NCBI GenBank assembly: GCA_907165135.1
Contig: OU015569.1
Span: forward strand, 10,726,501 to 10,790,500
DNA from: Oikopleura dioica
Taxonomy: Eukaryota > Chordata > Appendicularia > Copelata > Oikopleuridae
Length of the DNA stretch: 64,000 nucleotides
Reading direction: 5' to 3'
Shown: in pieces, positions 11,012 to 23,942 of the stretch
How the letters are laid out: the number at the start of each line of letters is the position of its first letter
Position numbering within the stretch: the first letter of the stretch is position 1
The notes under the pieces: generated by a model
The model's input: the letters and a program-made list of their open reading frames with translations, nothing else
The model's database searches: none
What the model was told of the DNA's origin: nothing
Translations under genes and position numbers: made by a program

Positions 11012-12724
11012 ATGATCATCATTGCATATGCGTTCCTTTTAATCTTAAAAATAAGTATTCCAATTTTGATTCTTGAAAAGGCTCGTGTCAATTTGAACTC
11101 GCTGCGGCACCAAGATCCGGAGGTGGTGGAGATCCTCGACCATGCCGTCTCGGTTGCGCTGTACATGTGGGATGTGGAGAACAACAGCTGGACGAAGCCG
11201 GAGATGGAGGGCACTCTCTTTGTATATAGCCGTCGGGTGGCTCCCTTTGCCGGCTTCACGATCATGAACCGTCTCTCGATCAACAACCTCTCCGAGAAGA
11301 TCACCAACAACATGAATGTTCACATCAAGGCGCCATTCCTGCTGTACCAGTCGGGCGACACGCGCACCGTCCCGCGCGGCATTTGGTTCTACAACCAGTA
11401 CGACTGTATCCGCATCACCAAACTCATCCAGAAATACATAGGCGTCAAAGAGCCAGTTTCGAGTAAGCTTCAACGAGAAATCATCACCTGTAACAAGTTT
11501 TCTTTAGATGCAATGTCCGTCGAGCCCGTGTTCGAGCCGATCTCGACGGAATCGTCCGAAGACAAAGACAGTCTCGCATCGTGCAAGGAAGACTTGATGC
11601 TTATTATGGGTAAATCGTCAAAATCGACGACGCCCAAAACGAAACCCAGTGACTTCAAAATGACAAACTCGCGTAAATCACCGCACTCCCCCAAAAACGT
11701 CCCCATTCCTCCCCTCACGCCCGGAAAGAAAGTCGATCTTAACTTGCTCTTCAGCAGCAATTTCACACCGATAAAGGTAAAAGTAGCTTTCTTGCTCTCT
11801 GTCTTAACCCCTCTTTTAGCCAGCCACTCCAGTTCAAAATCTCGAAAGCTCAATTGAGCACCCTTATCCATCAACTTTCCCCGGCGGTCCTCAAACCCCG
11901 ATCGACAAGCGCAAAACCGACGCGCTCAAGAGTATGATCGGCATTCACCATGGTTCTGCTCAGCAGGGAGCAACCTCGTCTAGTTTCATGTCACCCAGTT
12001 CGATGTCTCAGTTCTCCGGCATCTCTAAAGCCTCCTCGCGCAATCAGGACGTGTTCTCCTTCGAAGTGCTACAGAATCAAAACAGCAGCGCTCAAAACGC
12101 AAGTCAAGTAACTGCCGTTAGAAGTGACTTGCTCAGAACACCGCCGCCGATGAAAGGAACCGGCTCGCTAGGTGGTCAAAAGTCGGAAGATACTGACGAC
12201 TCGTCCGAGTTCAACCAGCCCATGTCTTTCGCCGTCATTGAAAGCGGGGATGATGTGAATGTGAGCCCCAGCTCTCGGCTCAGCCCGCCTTCGAGAAACA
12301 TGAGCTTCAATACAGTCCCAAGAAATTTATTCGGCAGAGAAGGTTCTAATCCAACTACTCTCCTATCCGTAAGTCTTGAAATATCTCCACAGGCACCTTT
12401 ATCAATAAGAGAATACACCGTTAATCACATTTTTAGCCTGGTGCATTTGCTTCGATCGCTTCTGACGGACGAAGCAGTATTTCCTCCTCTCAAGAGGGCG
12501 ATATGTTGGTCCCCTCTGTGAAGGTACGCAACGGACCACTATTCAAGCCGCAGACAGCTGCCGGAAACAACACTCAAGCTCCTCCTGCTCCTCTTCACCA
12601 GTCGACACAGTTCGAGCGAGATGTCATGAAACGCACGCTGATAAAACTCATCGAAGAAGACAAAGAGTTCATGAATTCCTTCCACGCCGCGTACATGAGA
12701 CACATGGCCCAGCTCAGAAGCTAA
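11012..12724 (+). CDS. DCP1: mRNA-decapping enzyme subunit 1
   Basis: Exons 11012-11462, 11508-11776, 11820-12368 and 12437-12724 join in frame. After a hydrophobic N-terminus the product carries the DCP1 EVH1-like domain: VNLNSLRHQDPEVVEILDHA, the hallmark GTLFVYSRRVAPFAGFTIMN and FLLYQSGDTRTVPRGIWFY. A long low-complexity Ser/Pro/Asn middle follows, then a C-terminal helix (FERDVMKRTLIKLIEEDKEF) like the DCP1 trimerisation domain. DCP1 activates the DCP2 decapping enzyme in cytoplasmic P-bodies. The start is less sure: the first 20-odd residues after 11012 (IIIAYAFLLILK) are unusually hydrophobic for DCP1, and initiation after an unseen intron just before ARVNLNSL is possible. It is probably the downstream gene of an operon. 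Confidence 0.93.
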
Positions 12725-14065
12725 GAAAAGATGAAGAAACCTGGCTTTATAATCAAAACGTAGCAACAACAAAACAACAACACGCTCAGAGGAAAAAAGA
12801 AACAACGCACAATTTTAATCTTAATCCAATAACTACTGATCTTAATCTTGTATTCTGTTTTAATACTGTTCTTTCAAAATCTATCCTATACTGCAGTTTC
12901 ATTGTGTAAACTCTCAAATGAAAAGAAAATTGAATTCTTCCCAATCGTTTTCCAAACAAATCTAAATACAGATAAGTTCAATTCTCAATTCTCTCCTTTT
13001 CGTACTCGTTCAAATCAATATCTAACGACAGAAATACAGTTTATTCAATATTACTTGAATTCTTATTACATCAGTATTTACTTCGCAAAATTTATGCTTC
13101 ATCGATTTGTATAGTTCTATATTCAACAAGAAAGCCTTGAAATAATCTGATGCAAGACTAAAATTGATCAAAGTTGGCAGCGATAAGCGTAAATGTCCCT
13201 ATGAAAAGCACAACCGATGCTGATGTTTTTGAATTACCCCCCTAAGCAAGAAGTCCTGATAACTTCTCCCTCTCACCGCCCTACGTTTCATAACTTTACT
13301 TATCCGCCATTTACATGCGCCATTTGGCTTCAATACTACTACTCAATTTCAATACCACTATAGTATCGGTCTCCAGAAACCCTTCTTGAGTATCGAAAAG
13401 AGAGTAGTATCGTAGTCAAGCAATATTTCCATAGTTTCTTTTATATTTTTGCGTTTCGAACTGTTATTTTTCAAACTTGCCAAGGAAAAAAGTTCGTTCT
13501 GAAGAACGACGATTACTGAACCCATGTCGCCTTCTTCAGTCTCTATTACAGTAATCTCATGAGACTAACGATACGAGTGACCACTTGTTATTCTGTAACT
13601 GTCTTCAAGTTCCTCCTCGGTGATTTCCCACCACCTTTTCTGTGATTTTGATATTCAAAATATCGAATTTTGTTGATTATTACAGTCGGTTCTACTATTC
13701 TGCTATTTTGGATTTGCAAGACAGTAAATGGACAGAGAGGCAGACTGTCTGCCCCGAGTCTGAAATGCTCGTCTGGGTCTCACTAAAACGCTCATCCAAT
13801 CTAGCTCCCTCCTAGCAGGAAGCAAATCCTGCCATTGAAAAAAAAGAGTAAAATTTACCTCCAAATTGTAACTATTGAAAACAACCGTACTTCCCAAATT
13901 TGACCTTTCCTGACGAGAATAATTAGATATCTTTCTTTATTACTCCCGTTCAGACTACCCTATTATTTGATTTCCGTTTGGCACAAACAAAAAATTGTTA
14001 GGCAAAAAAAGAACTTGATTACTAGCTATTCATCATTTCAGAAACAAAAGTGGGACGAACGAAAA
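12725..14065. other. Intergenic interval
   Basis: AT-rich, no supported gene. It contains a 15-base perfect palindrome (GGCAGACTGTCTGCC, 13739-13753) of unknown meaning. A TTTCAG acceptor at about 14032-14040 precedes the next start codon. Confidence 0.4.
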
Positions 14066-15418
<1,353 letters not shown>

Positions 15419-15435
15419 ATTAAAAGATCAAAAAT

Positions 15436-15441
15436 AATAAA
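15436..15441 (+). terminator. Poly(A) signal of the BTB gene
   Basis: AATAAA 17 bases after the BTBD10/KCTD20 stop codon. Confidence 0.6.
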
Positions 15442-15935
15442 TCTGATTTTGTAACTTGCTTATACTCGCTGAAAATGAACTACTACTAGATTCGTAACAT
15501 ACCCTTAAAACTAGAGCACTCATCATCAAGTGTGTAAAAGTCCTGCTGTATGATTCAATTTTGCAACAAGAAAAATCAATAAGAAGCCAATCAAGAATCT
15601 AAACTCGCATCATTCTGTAAAGTACTAGCGCTGAATATCCGAAAACACAGACCTTTTTTCGTCATCCTCTTTTTTTCCGTAATCTAAATACCATTCTACT
15701 ATTTTATATTTTGCATCGAAAGACAATTCCACTTTCTAAACTCATAAATGATCAACAGTTTGTCAATTTTGAATATTTTAAAATCCGACTTGCCGCAGTA
15801 AGGAACTTTCTCATATTTTTTATATTTTTTTTTCTGTTCCTAGATTCCATCCTCTCTTGTTCTCGTTTTCTTCACGTTATGGATAATTTATTTTAACAAA
15901 AAAAACAGTTTGAAAGAAAAATTAAATTTTAGACG

Positions 15936-17265
15936 ATGAAATCGCTTATTCTATCGGCACTTTTGGCAGTTTCTAGCGCATGGGAGGAAAAGACAGAGCA
16001 AATGCTTCGTTGGCAGTAAGATAAAAAAATGATGCTCGTTTTGCTATTTTCTTAGGCGAAAGCGCTCCGACTGGGTGATCAAAATGGGTCAGAAGGACTT
16101 CGAAGACTACGTCCGCCAAAAAGGCAAGGAGTACTCAACCCTCGTCATGTTCACGGCGCAGTCTCCGTCACGTGGGTGTCAAATCTGCGCCGAAGCAAGT
16201 GAGGAGTTTTCGATTCTGGCAAAATCAACACGGTATACCGCCACGGAGAGTAACTACGCCAAGATGTTCTTTGTCCTGGTCGATTATGATGAGCACGACG
16301 GACATAGAATTTTTGACGCAATGCGGCTCAAGTCGGGTTTAATCTTGCGAGTTTGTAGAAAAAAGTAGCTCTTTTTCAGCTCCGGCGGTTTATCTTTTCA
16401 ACGAGGCCGGTCGAACATCGAAAAACGATCAGTTCGACATTGCTTCGCGCGGCTACATGGCCGAAGCAATGGCACAGTTCCTCAGCGATCGATCTGGAAT
16501 TCATTTCACTGCTTACCGTCCGCCGAACTACGGCGGCTGGTGGTTCATCTCCCTCATTGCCGTGTCCGCCTTGGCGATTATCTACATGAAGTTAGATAGC
16601 ATAAAAGAGCACTTGAATAGAGACACAATTGGCTATCTTTGCGTCGTTGCGTCGCTCATTTTCACTTCGGGCCAGATGTGGAACTCGATCAGAGGACCTC
16701 AGGAATCGCTTCCAATTAGGACAATCTTCTTTTATGAAATTAAGGGGGTGGACATTAAGAATTGGATTTTTTCTCAGAGTGTTATTTTCCTAAAATAAGT
16801 AAGTGCCACTATTTATGATACTTTTTCGAGGATCTTATGAGAGCGTTTGAAAAGTATATCATGCGCGCGCGTGGCGGCGGGATAGGCTTCGTCTACCCAA
16901 GTTCAAACATGCAGCTCGTCGCGGAGACACATATTGTGATGATCCTTTACGGAGCAGCGACGTTGGGCTCCATTTTGTTGATCAAATGTAAGACTCAATT
17001 GTTTACGGTAAAGGTTGATGCGTGTCCCAAGTGTCGTAGATAGTATTTGCGATACAGTAAGCTGGGATTAGGTATCCAGACTCACGAGCGGGTCTATTTT
17101 TATCTAACGCGTATCAATTAAGCCGCTCAAGCGAAAACCTCCCTCGCCGACCGTCGCTTCTTCATGTTACTCGGTGGCTCTCTTCTATTCGCCGGCTACG
17201 GCCTCACACTCAACGTCTTCAAGAGAAAGTACCGCGGATACCCTTATTCCTTCTTCCTAGGCTAA
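15936..17265 (+). CDS. MAGT1/TUSC3: Oligosaccharyltransferase thioredoxin-like subunit (MAGT1/TUSC3, Ost3/6)
   Basis: The ATG follows a TTTTAG acceptor by three bases. The product has a signal peptide (MKSLILSALLAVSSAW), a lumenal thioredoxin-like domain with the redox pair CQIC (in RGCQICAEASEEF), the cis-proline loop KSAPAVYLF, RPPNYGGWW, and four hydrophobic segments, ending KYRGYPYSFFLG like MAGT1/TUSC3. It acts in the ER membrane in STT3B-type oligosaccharyltransferase, forming mixed disulfides with glycoprotein substrates. Five exons are inferred. The intron between IRGPQ and YIMRARGGG (16703-16854) has no usable GT donor; it reads correctly only as a GA-AG intron, restoring alignment through to MQLVAETHIV. 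ARL5 follows about 140 bases downstream, possibly in the same operon. Confidence 0.9.
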
Positions 17266-17408
17266 TTTTGTATAAGCCCGCAATTATTGTGTAAAAAGAC
17301 TGCCTCTGAAATTCTTCAATTACGCTCTCGAAAAGCCCGGATTTGAAATCGCTATTATTTTAGAAATTACTCGGGACTCCTGAAAACTGAAACTTGAACT
17401 TTGAGAAG

Positions 17409-18393
17409 ATGGGTTTGCTTTTCACGAAACTAGTGAAGATGTTTATGGACGAGGAACACAAAGTTATTGTTGTCGGATTAGGTGAGTCTAGTCCATTAAA
17501 ATATGGCCACGTGAGGGTATAATCCTTTTTCTCCATTAGTCTGTGAGTCGATGGAGGACTCTACCCTTGCTCTCCATAATAAGGGCAATTCCAGATCATG
17601 TATTTATTGCCACTTCTTTTCTATGATCTTTAGTAGTAACAAACTCAGGATGTGGAGATGCCCTATTTCTGAGGAACAAAAGTAGACTCCTCAGACTCGG
17701 AGACTGTGAGAGAGAGTAGGATGATTATGTTCTCACATGTTCCTTAACTCGAAATGGCGATTAGATACGCAGTCAGTGACGCGTTATTTATTTCAGACAA
17801 CGCTGGGAAGACAACGATTCTATATCAGTTCCTGATGAACGAGGTCGTTCACACGTCCCCAACAATTGGCTCAAACGTCGAGGAGATAGTATGCAAGAAT
17901 GTGCACTTTTTCATGTGGGACATTGGCGGGCAAGAGTCGCTGCGAACGAGCTGGAATACCTACTTCGCCGACTCCGACTTTGTAATTTTCGTCGTCGACA
18001 GCACAGACCGCGAGAGACTTCACATATCCAAAGTAGAGGTAACTAGACGCTTCTGCTAGTAATTCAGTACTAGCTTTACACTCCCTCGAGCTAGTACTAA
18101 TCCCCGCGTTTATCTACAGTGACTTTCCAGAGCTAAGCCCTCCCCTAAGATAGTAAGCCGATTTTCAGCTGAGTAAAATGCTGAGCCACGAAGATCTGTC
18201 CAACGCCAGACTACTAGTATTAGCGAACAAGCAGGACGTAAAGGGATGCATGACGGCGGCTGAGATCAGTCAGCAGCTGCAGCTGACGGAGCTGAAAACG
18301 CACACTTGGAATATTCAGTCGTGTTGCGCGCTCACTGGCGAGGGCCTTTCCGAGGGTTTAGAATGGATGACGCAGCAAGTTTCCGCGAGGTGA
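17409..18393 (+). CDS. ARL5: ADP-ribosylation factor-like GTPase 5
   Basis: Exons 17409-17481, 17797 to about 18039 and about 18170-18393 join in frame. The product is a full-length ARL5: an N-terminal [12 protein letters not shown] with the myristoylation-type Gly2, the P-loop reading GLDNAGKTT across the first junction, switch region [29 protein letters not shown], the guanine-binding NKQD and [13 protein letters not shown]5 GTPases act at the trans-Golgi, recruiting the GARP tethering complex. The first intron (about 315 bases) is much longer than usual here. The second contains a 10-base perfect inverted repeat. An upstream TTTTAG near 17362 may be a trans-splice site, placing ARL5 downstream of MAGT1 in an operon. 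Confidence 0.95.
18066..18098. repeat. Perfect inverted repeat inside the second ARL5 intron
   Basis: AGTACTAGCT at 18066-18075 and AGCTAGTACT at 18089-18098 are exact complements around a 13-base loop. Confidence 0.6.
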
Positions 18394-19374
18394 TAGTTTC
18401 TAATCCACTCTTTTAACTCCACTCTGATGCTTTTCTGCCAAACTCTTCCTTCATCTCTTCTTTTTTTTTGTGTTTCTTTCTAAAGGTTCTCTATAAAGTT
18501 TGTAAAGTCCTCCCTTTATGTCTCACACCCGTCCTGTTTTATATCTTGAAGCGGGCGAATATTACATGCGCAAATATTATATATTTTCTTATATCCTTAA
18601 AAAGTTTTATTATCATGTTATCAAATTCGTATGGTTCAACATTTCAATATACAAAAAGGGCCATAAAATAGTAATAACTTCAGTAGCTTGTGATACCAGG
18701 AAGGATATGATCTTCTAGAGTTTTATTATTCTAGTTTAATTGAGAGATACTGACCAAAGTACTAAAATAAGGGCTGGCCTAAGCTATAGCTTCTCTCCAG
18801 GCACTAGTTTACGCCATCCACTTTTTTACTCGTTTCTCTGGTCCATTTTTTAATAATAAAGGTCCGTTCCTAAGGCCCGTTCCGAATATTCAAAGCTATA
18901 GCTTCCTCTTCTTGGACATTTAAATATTTCAATGTCTGCGTACTAGTACACTATTTTAAAAAAAAAAACAAGCTAGTTTCTACGGTAGTTTTCCAAAGTA
19001 AGCAACAATAACCGTTACTCATTATAACCAACGCATTTTCCTATATAAGTATTCTTCTGAACTTCGCATGAATCTTTATCTTGTGCATACTAAATCGTGT
19101 GCTCCTACTATCTAATATGCTAATTTAAATTTCATTTTTTGTTCATCATCAACTTATTTTTTTTAATATTTCTAAGTTCGCGACTTTTCCGTTTTCTCGT
19201 TCACGCCATTTTTTTAAGAATATAATTTTCTCGGGTCTTTTCTTTCAACTGCGAATTTGAATAATTTTCTGGCTGCCACCACTTTTGTTTCAATGAGAAA
19301 GTTCCATCAAGCCAAGAGCGTCAAAATGTAAAAATCTCACCGCCCGAGTCAATTATTTCTCTTTTCAGATCTTG
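18394..19374. other. AT-rich intergenic interval
   Basis: No supported gene. The 12-base palindrome AAGCTATAGCTT occurs twice (18781-18792 and 18893-18904). A long pyrimidine tract ending TTTTCAG just before 19368 is a probable acceptor for the next gene. Confidence 0.4.
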
Positions 19375-20901
19375 ATGAACTTGCTCTTTTTGTTCGTTCA
19401 AGCGCTGCTCCCCTCGGCAAATGCGAAAGCTCCAAAAGAGAAAGATTGGAAGATGAAAGATGGATACTATCCGATCTTGAGCAACTTTTTCGAAGGTAAT
19501 TATTTCCGCTCTTCTCCTTCACTCGTCCCTGAAGCTCGGCAACCTGAATTTAACTCATTCATTTTAGGAAAACTTTACGTGATAAAAGTGCTCGGCCACG
19601 TCGCAAAGGACGTCGGTTCGGTCTGCATCCCTGACAAGAAACAACGATGGCGGTACGCCGATGCCGCTTGCAAACGACTTGGCTTCCCTGGCGTCGAGAA
19701 AGTCGCTAAATTCAGCGAGTCGAGTAGCTTCAGCGGCCCGGGCGCGATTAAATGCGGCAAGACTCGAAGCGACTGCGATCTTGACTACTACGTCACGGGT
19801 GCGAACTGCTCTGCGGATGCTTCATGGCCAGAGGTAGCTCAAACATGATGGCGACAATAAAACCAAAGTTTTTAGTGCGACGTGAAAACGATTGTGGACG
19901 AACAAGGCGAGGAGTGTCTCCGCGATAGGGACGAACTGTATGTTCGATGCAACTTCAAATTGAATATTACTTTCACTGGAAATCAAAAAATCACCAACTT
20001 CATTGAGGAATCATTTCAAGAACTAGAAGTTGTCAAGAACGGGCTGTGCTCTCACGGTAAACTTTGCCAAACCAGCTCATCGAAATGTTGCTTTTTCTAG
20101 GGACGAAAATCAAGATCAACATTTGCGGTCTTGGTCGAACACCACGAATCGCGTCCACTGGCAAGGAACCCCACTGGCAAGGTTTTCCACAATACTGCCA
20201 AGGAGCCGTCATCAAGCAAACATGCTGTCCAACAAATAACGACCCAGTCATCATTCCGAAATTCAACGAAAGCTCTCAAAAGCATGATTTTGAGTACCGC
20301 CCGCCAACTGCTCTCCAAAGGTATTGGAAGAACAAGCGATTATAAAATTTGACTGAAACTTGAGTGATTCTACTTCAATTGACAAATTGACAAATTGTGA
20401 TCCAGATCACCAGTGTAATATTGTTCACTGGAGTCCAGGTGATCGCCTATCTTCGCTCTCATCATCGATTTATCATCCTTTATTCTAAATAACAGCTCCA
20501 ATCATTCCTAAGCCACTTTTTAACACGAAAAATGAAGCTAAAAATTAAAGCTTTAAATTACAGCATATTTTCGATTTATTTTAACAATATTAATTTTAGC
20601 GGAAGAGCTTGAACTTAAATCAAGTCAATGCAGTTTTCCAGTCAATAATCACAAAAAAAGACTCTTTCTTTTCAAAAGAGAAAGCCAGAAAGTGCCAGAA
20701 ATGCTGGCAGAGAATGTAAGGGCAGCGACAGATCTACTCTCGCAAACTCATTCAGCACTTCAAGAGAGCAACGAAATCAAAGACGAATCGAAAACTTCTT
20801 CATTAATCCGAGTTCTCGACGCATTCTCATGTACAAATTGCCTCAAACTTTCCCATTTCTGCTTCTTCATCATTTTTGCACTGTACTCGTTTGGATTCTA
20901 A
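19375..20901 (+). CDS. Secreted or anchored SRCR-like protein, copy 1
   Basis: Exons 19375-19495, 19568-19833, 19876-20056, 20101-20320, 20365-20438 and 20600-20901 join in frame. Stopping at 20345 would mean reading through a 44-base intron (20321-20364). The product has a signal peptide (MNLLFLFVQALLPSANA), then an SRCR-like region (GSVCIPDKKQRWRYADAACK, RLGFPG), a second Cys-rich region ending CCP, a linker reading CNIVHWSP and a charged, Ser-rich tail. A hydrophobic C-terminus (LSHFCFFIIFALYSFGF) suggests a GPI signal or membrane anchor. SRCR domains bind proteins or microbial surfaces outside the cell. The next gene downstream is a paralog with the same exon order and phases, which supports the extra 3' exons. 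Confidence 0.75.
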
Positions 20902-21123
20902 CCCTTCTACTTCCTTAAATGTCTGTTAATCAGATGAACGACCCTTCAAAATAATTAAAAATGATGCGCTTTTATTCTTACATAAATAAACACATTCTAT
21001 TAGTAGCTTTTCTAGTTGTTTCTCACTGCCAAAAGCTTCAAGACTAAAAGAGTTTACCTTAGTTCAAGACCCCGCGATTACTAGTCTATTTCCATGTAAG
21101 AACGCATTAGTTAAGACTGATAG

Positions 21124-22680
21124 ATGAATCGTTTGATAGCCATTTTCTTTTCCGTGATCGCCTCCCAGGATGACTACCTGCTGGATGACGGGTTCCACCC
21201 GATTCTGAGTGATTTTTACAGAGGTAACCTATCTGTCCATAAGTGAGGCTGATGTGCCTTACCCTACTTACAGGAAAACTCTACTTCGCTCAAACTATCA
21301 ACAACTTCGCAGAAAACATTGGCTCAGTCTGCGTTGGAGACGGAGCTTACTCGTTAAAAGCACATCGTGGAAAGCGCTTTGCCGATGCAGTTTGTAACAA
21401 GCTTGGATTCAAGGGAGCTAAATTCCACGGCCTGCGAGAGGAATACGAGGCTGGCAACAGAACAAGGTCAATCGAGCCGAGCAAGACTTGCGACTTTGAT
21501 TTCATCGCCAACGGAGCAAAGTGTAATGGAACAGAACTTGAACAAGTAACTAATAGCGCTAGTTTTTGATTGATGGATTGATTCTAGTGTCATCTGCGAG
21601 AAATCGTAGCTTCTGGGAAGCGTTCTTGCATCAACGGCAAAAGCGAGCTCTTCCTTGAGTGTAAATACGAGGGCCACTACGAAAATGAGGAGCTTACTGA
21701 AATTATGACGCTTGGCTGCGAGGACGGTAACCGAAGGTTGCCACTGCATTCGCTTACTATTAATTCGCATAGGAGGTGATTTCGCTACTACTCTTCGCAT
21801 GTGTGGCGTTCCAAAAGAAGAGGATGAAGGCAAACGGGGACTTGCACCGAAGCATTCCTCAGTAAAGCGCTGCTACGGAACTTTAATCGAGCGAAAATGC
21901 TGCGAAAAGGAGCCCACTTCAAATTACAACGCTGAATACTACAGTTACTCGGACTCGAACCCTTTCTCTAACTATGAAAGTAGTTACGATAAGTCCGCTT
22001 ACGACGATGTTGATCACTTCATAAGGTATTTTCTATACAATAGTTTTCTGAGCACTGACGGTACCATGATCTAATCGAGTTGAAGAGGCACCACGCCCAA
22101 TCAAGTGTGTGAATGTGGCAATATAGCACAGTGGAATAGAGGTGATCGAGTGATTCGGCATTTTTCACAGCTAACACGAGGCAAAAACATACTGCTCCCA
22201 TGCTTAAAATAATAACAATGTGATTAAATTAATTATTAATAACTGATATCCACATTCTGGATAATCCACTTTATCTCACGATAAATATAAATACCTTACT
22301 AACCTTTGCATTTTAGTGCACATGGATGAGGTAAACTCTTTCTCGAACGTTTCACCTAATCGTGAAGAAACAATAGACACAGAACAAGGAGGAATCGCCG
22401 GTCAACCGTCCACTTCCGGAACGGACGAATTCCTGGAGGAAGACTCTGACTTCTACTCAGACGGTAAAACTGTCAAATTATGTTAAAAATAAAACTCGAA
22501 TCTAAAGAAGTTGGAAATTCTGAACGCCCAACCGATCATTCCAACGACGATCATGGAGTCCAGAATTCGAGTCAGTCATCGCCGAATACGAATCTCGAAA
22601 ACGCAAAGCCCTCGTCAGCCATAAAACTTGCTTTTGGCTTTCAGATCGCGCTGTGCTTGTTTTTATTCTATTTATTATAA
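21124..22680 (+). CDS. Secreted or anchored SRCR-like protein, copy 2
   Basis: Exons 21124-21223, 21274-21545, 21588-21726, 21773-22025, 22086-22141, 22317-22463 and 22508-22680 join in frame. The signal peptide is MNRLIAIFFSVIASQ. The SRCR-like region shows IGSVCVGDGAYSLKAHRGKR and FADAVCNKLGFKG, matching copy 1. A second Cys-rich block has ECKYEGHY, then RMCGVP and KCCEKEP. The small exon 22086-22141 encodes VCECGNIAQWNR, parallel to CNIVHWSP of copy 1. The tail is acidic and Ser/Asn-rich and ends in a hydrophobic segment (FQIALCLFLFYLL), again fitting a GPI signal or anchor. The two copies share intron positions, including a long (about 160-175 bases) penultimate-type intron, so they arose by tandem duplication and then diverged strongly. 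Confidence 0.75.
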
Positions 22681-22891
22681 AGTCCCATTTTGCCTTTACC
22701 TGTCGAAGCCCTCTTTCTTTCTTCAAAAGGAAAAAACCTACTTCCGTACGAGAAACTACCTTGTTTCTAGTAGAAACTACCTCCCAAAGATTAATTCATG
22801 ACAAAAGTTTCAAGTTCAATAAAATTCAACGTTTCTTGCTCTTAGTTGCGTTTTTATCTGATCGCGTTGTTTGTAGATCGAAAGAGAGATC

Positions 22892-23705
22892 ATGTCAGAG
22901 GAACAATTCAAGCAGAGATGGCTATACACTCCTTTTAACGCTCAACTTATCGACAAAACCGTTTCGTTCTACCCCAAACCTAAGGTACCCGCCTTACAAA
23001 ACTAGTGCGCCATACATACCTTTCATTCATGTAGATCTCTCCCGATGAGCGACCGGAGATCCAGGCTCACCTTGCCGACTCTGAGAAGCAGCAGCTTTCT
23101 TCTCTCCACCGAGGACACCTTGGTATTCCAGAAGAAATTCTCAAAGCAGGAGCTTCTCAGTACGCCACTATGTGCTCTAATATCAATAATAAGGTACTGA
23201 TCCAGCTTAATTGCATTTTACATCCCATTTTTAGTTTATGCTTTGCAAGCAAGAAACTCATGGTGACCCCAGAGCCTGCCTAAAGCTCGGCAACGCTGTG
23301 AGGTAACACGCTAGAATGTTTCAAATGAATATTAATGTTATTAAACAGCGATTGCGCTGGTGAATTCTTCCGAGAAGCGCTCAACCGATGCAACAAAGAG
23401 CTCCTTGACTATTCTGACTGCATGGAGCAGGATCCAAGAAGACGTCCCGTATTCTGTAGACGAGTTCAGCTCACCTGGGACAAATGCGCGCTTGAGAAAC
23501 TTGGCTTAGATAAGGTTCGCTGTCTTTCTCGTAGTATTGAAATAATTTGCGCTTTCAGCAATTCTGGACTTCTCCCGCTGGCCCAGTAGTCGAAGGCACT
23601 GTCCCCGCCAAGCCCAAGAACCCTCTTCAACTCAAGCCAACCGTCCGAATGGACGACCCCGTTGAGGCCGGTTTCGCAACAAGATTTAAAGTTTTGTTTT
23701 TCTAA
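22892..23705 (+). CDS. NDUFA8: NADH dehydrogenase 1 alpha subcomplex subunit 8
   Basis: Exons 22892-22984, 23035-23193, 23235-23302, 23349-23514 and 23559-23705 join in frame. The product has the quadruple CX9C-type cysteine layout of NDUFA8: CKQETHGDPRAC, DCAGEFFREALNRC, SDCMEQDPRRRPVFC and DKCALEKLGLDK, and ends with a Pro-rich tail. NDUFA8 is an accessory subunit of respiratory complex I on the intermembrane-space side, folded by the MIA40 disulfide relay. A TTTGTAG acceptor lies 15 bases before the ATG (MSEEQFKQRWLYTPFNAQL). PSMD11 starts about 240 bases downstream on the same strand. Confidence 0.92.
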
Positions 23706-23942
23706 AAACAACGACGTTGCAAAACCAAACGCAGGTCAAATTCTAGACCAATTGACAATAGCCGTTTAATTTATTTTGACCAAGTCGACACAACTCACCC
23801 CTGTTCGATGATTTTGGTTGTTCCTCTGTTCATATTCTAATTTCCTATAATATTTATCTGTTGGATTCTTTTCCGTCCAACAAGCCAGGACTGATCTTTT
23901 AACTTATCGCTTTTTAAAACGCGTATGGTGCTTCAGAGAGAA

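Noticed and set aside
20321-20345. Short C-terminal end of SRCR-like copy 1 (ending KNKRL)
   Set aside because: This is the start of a 44-base GT-AG intron; the paralog shows that coding continues in later exons.
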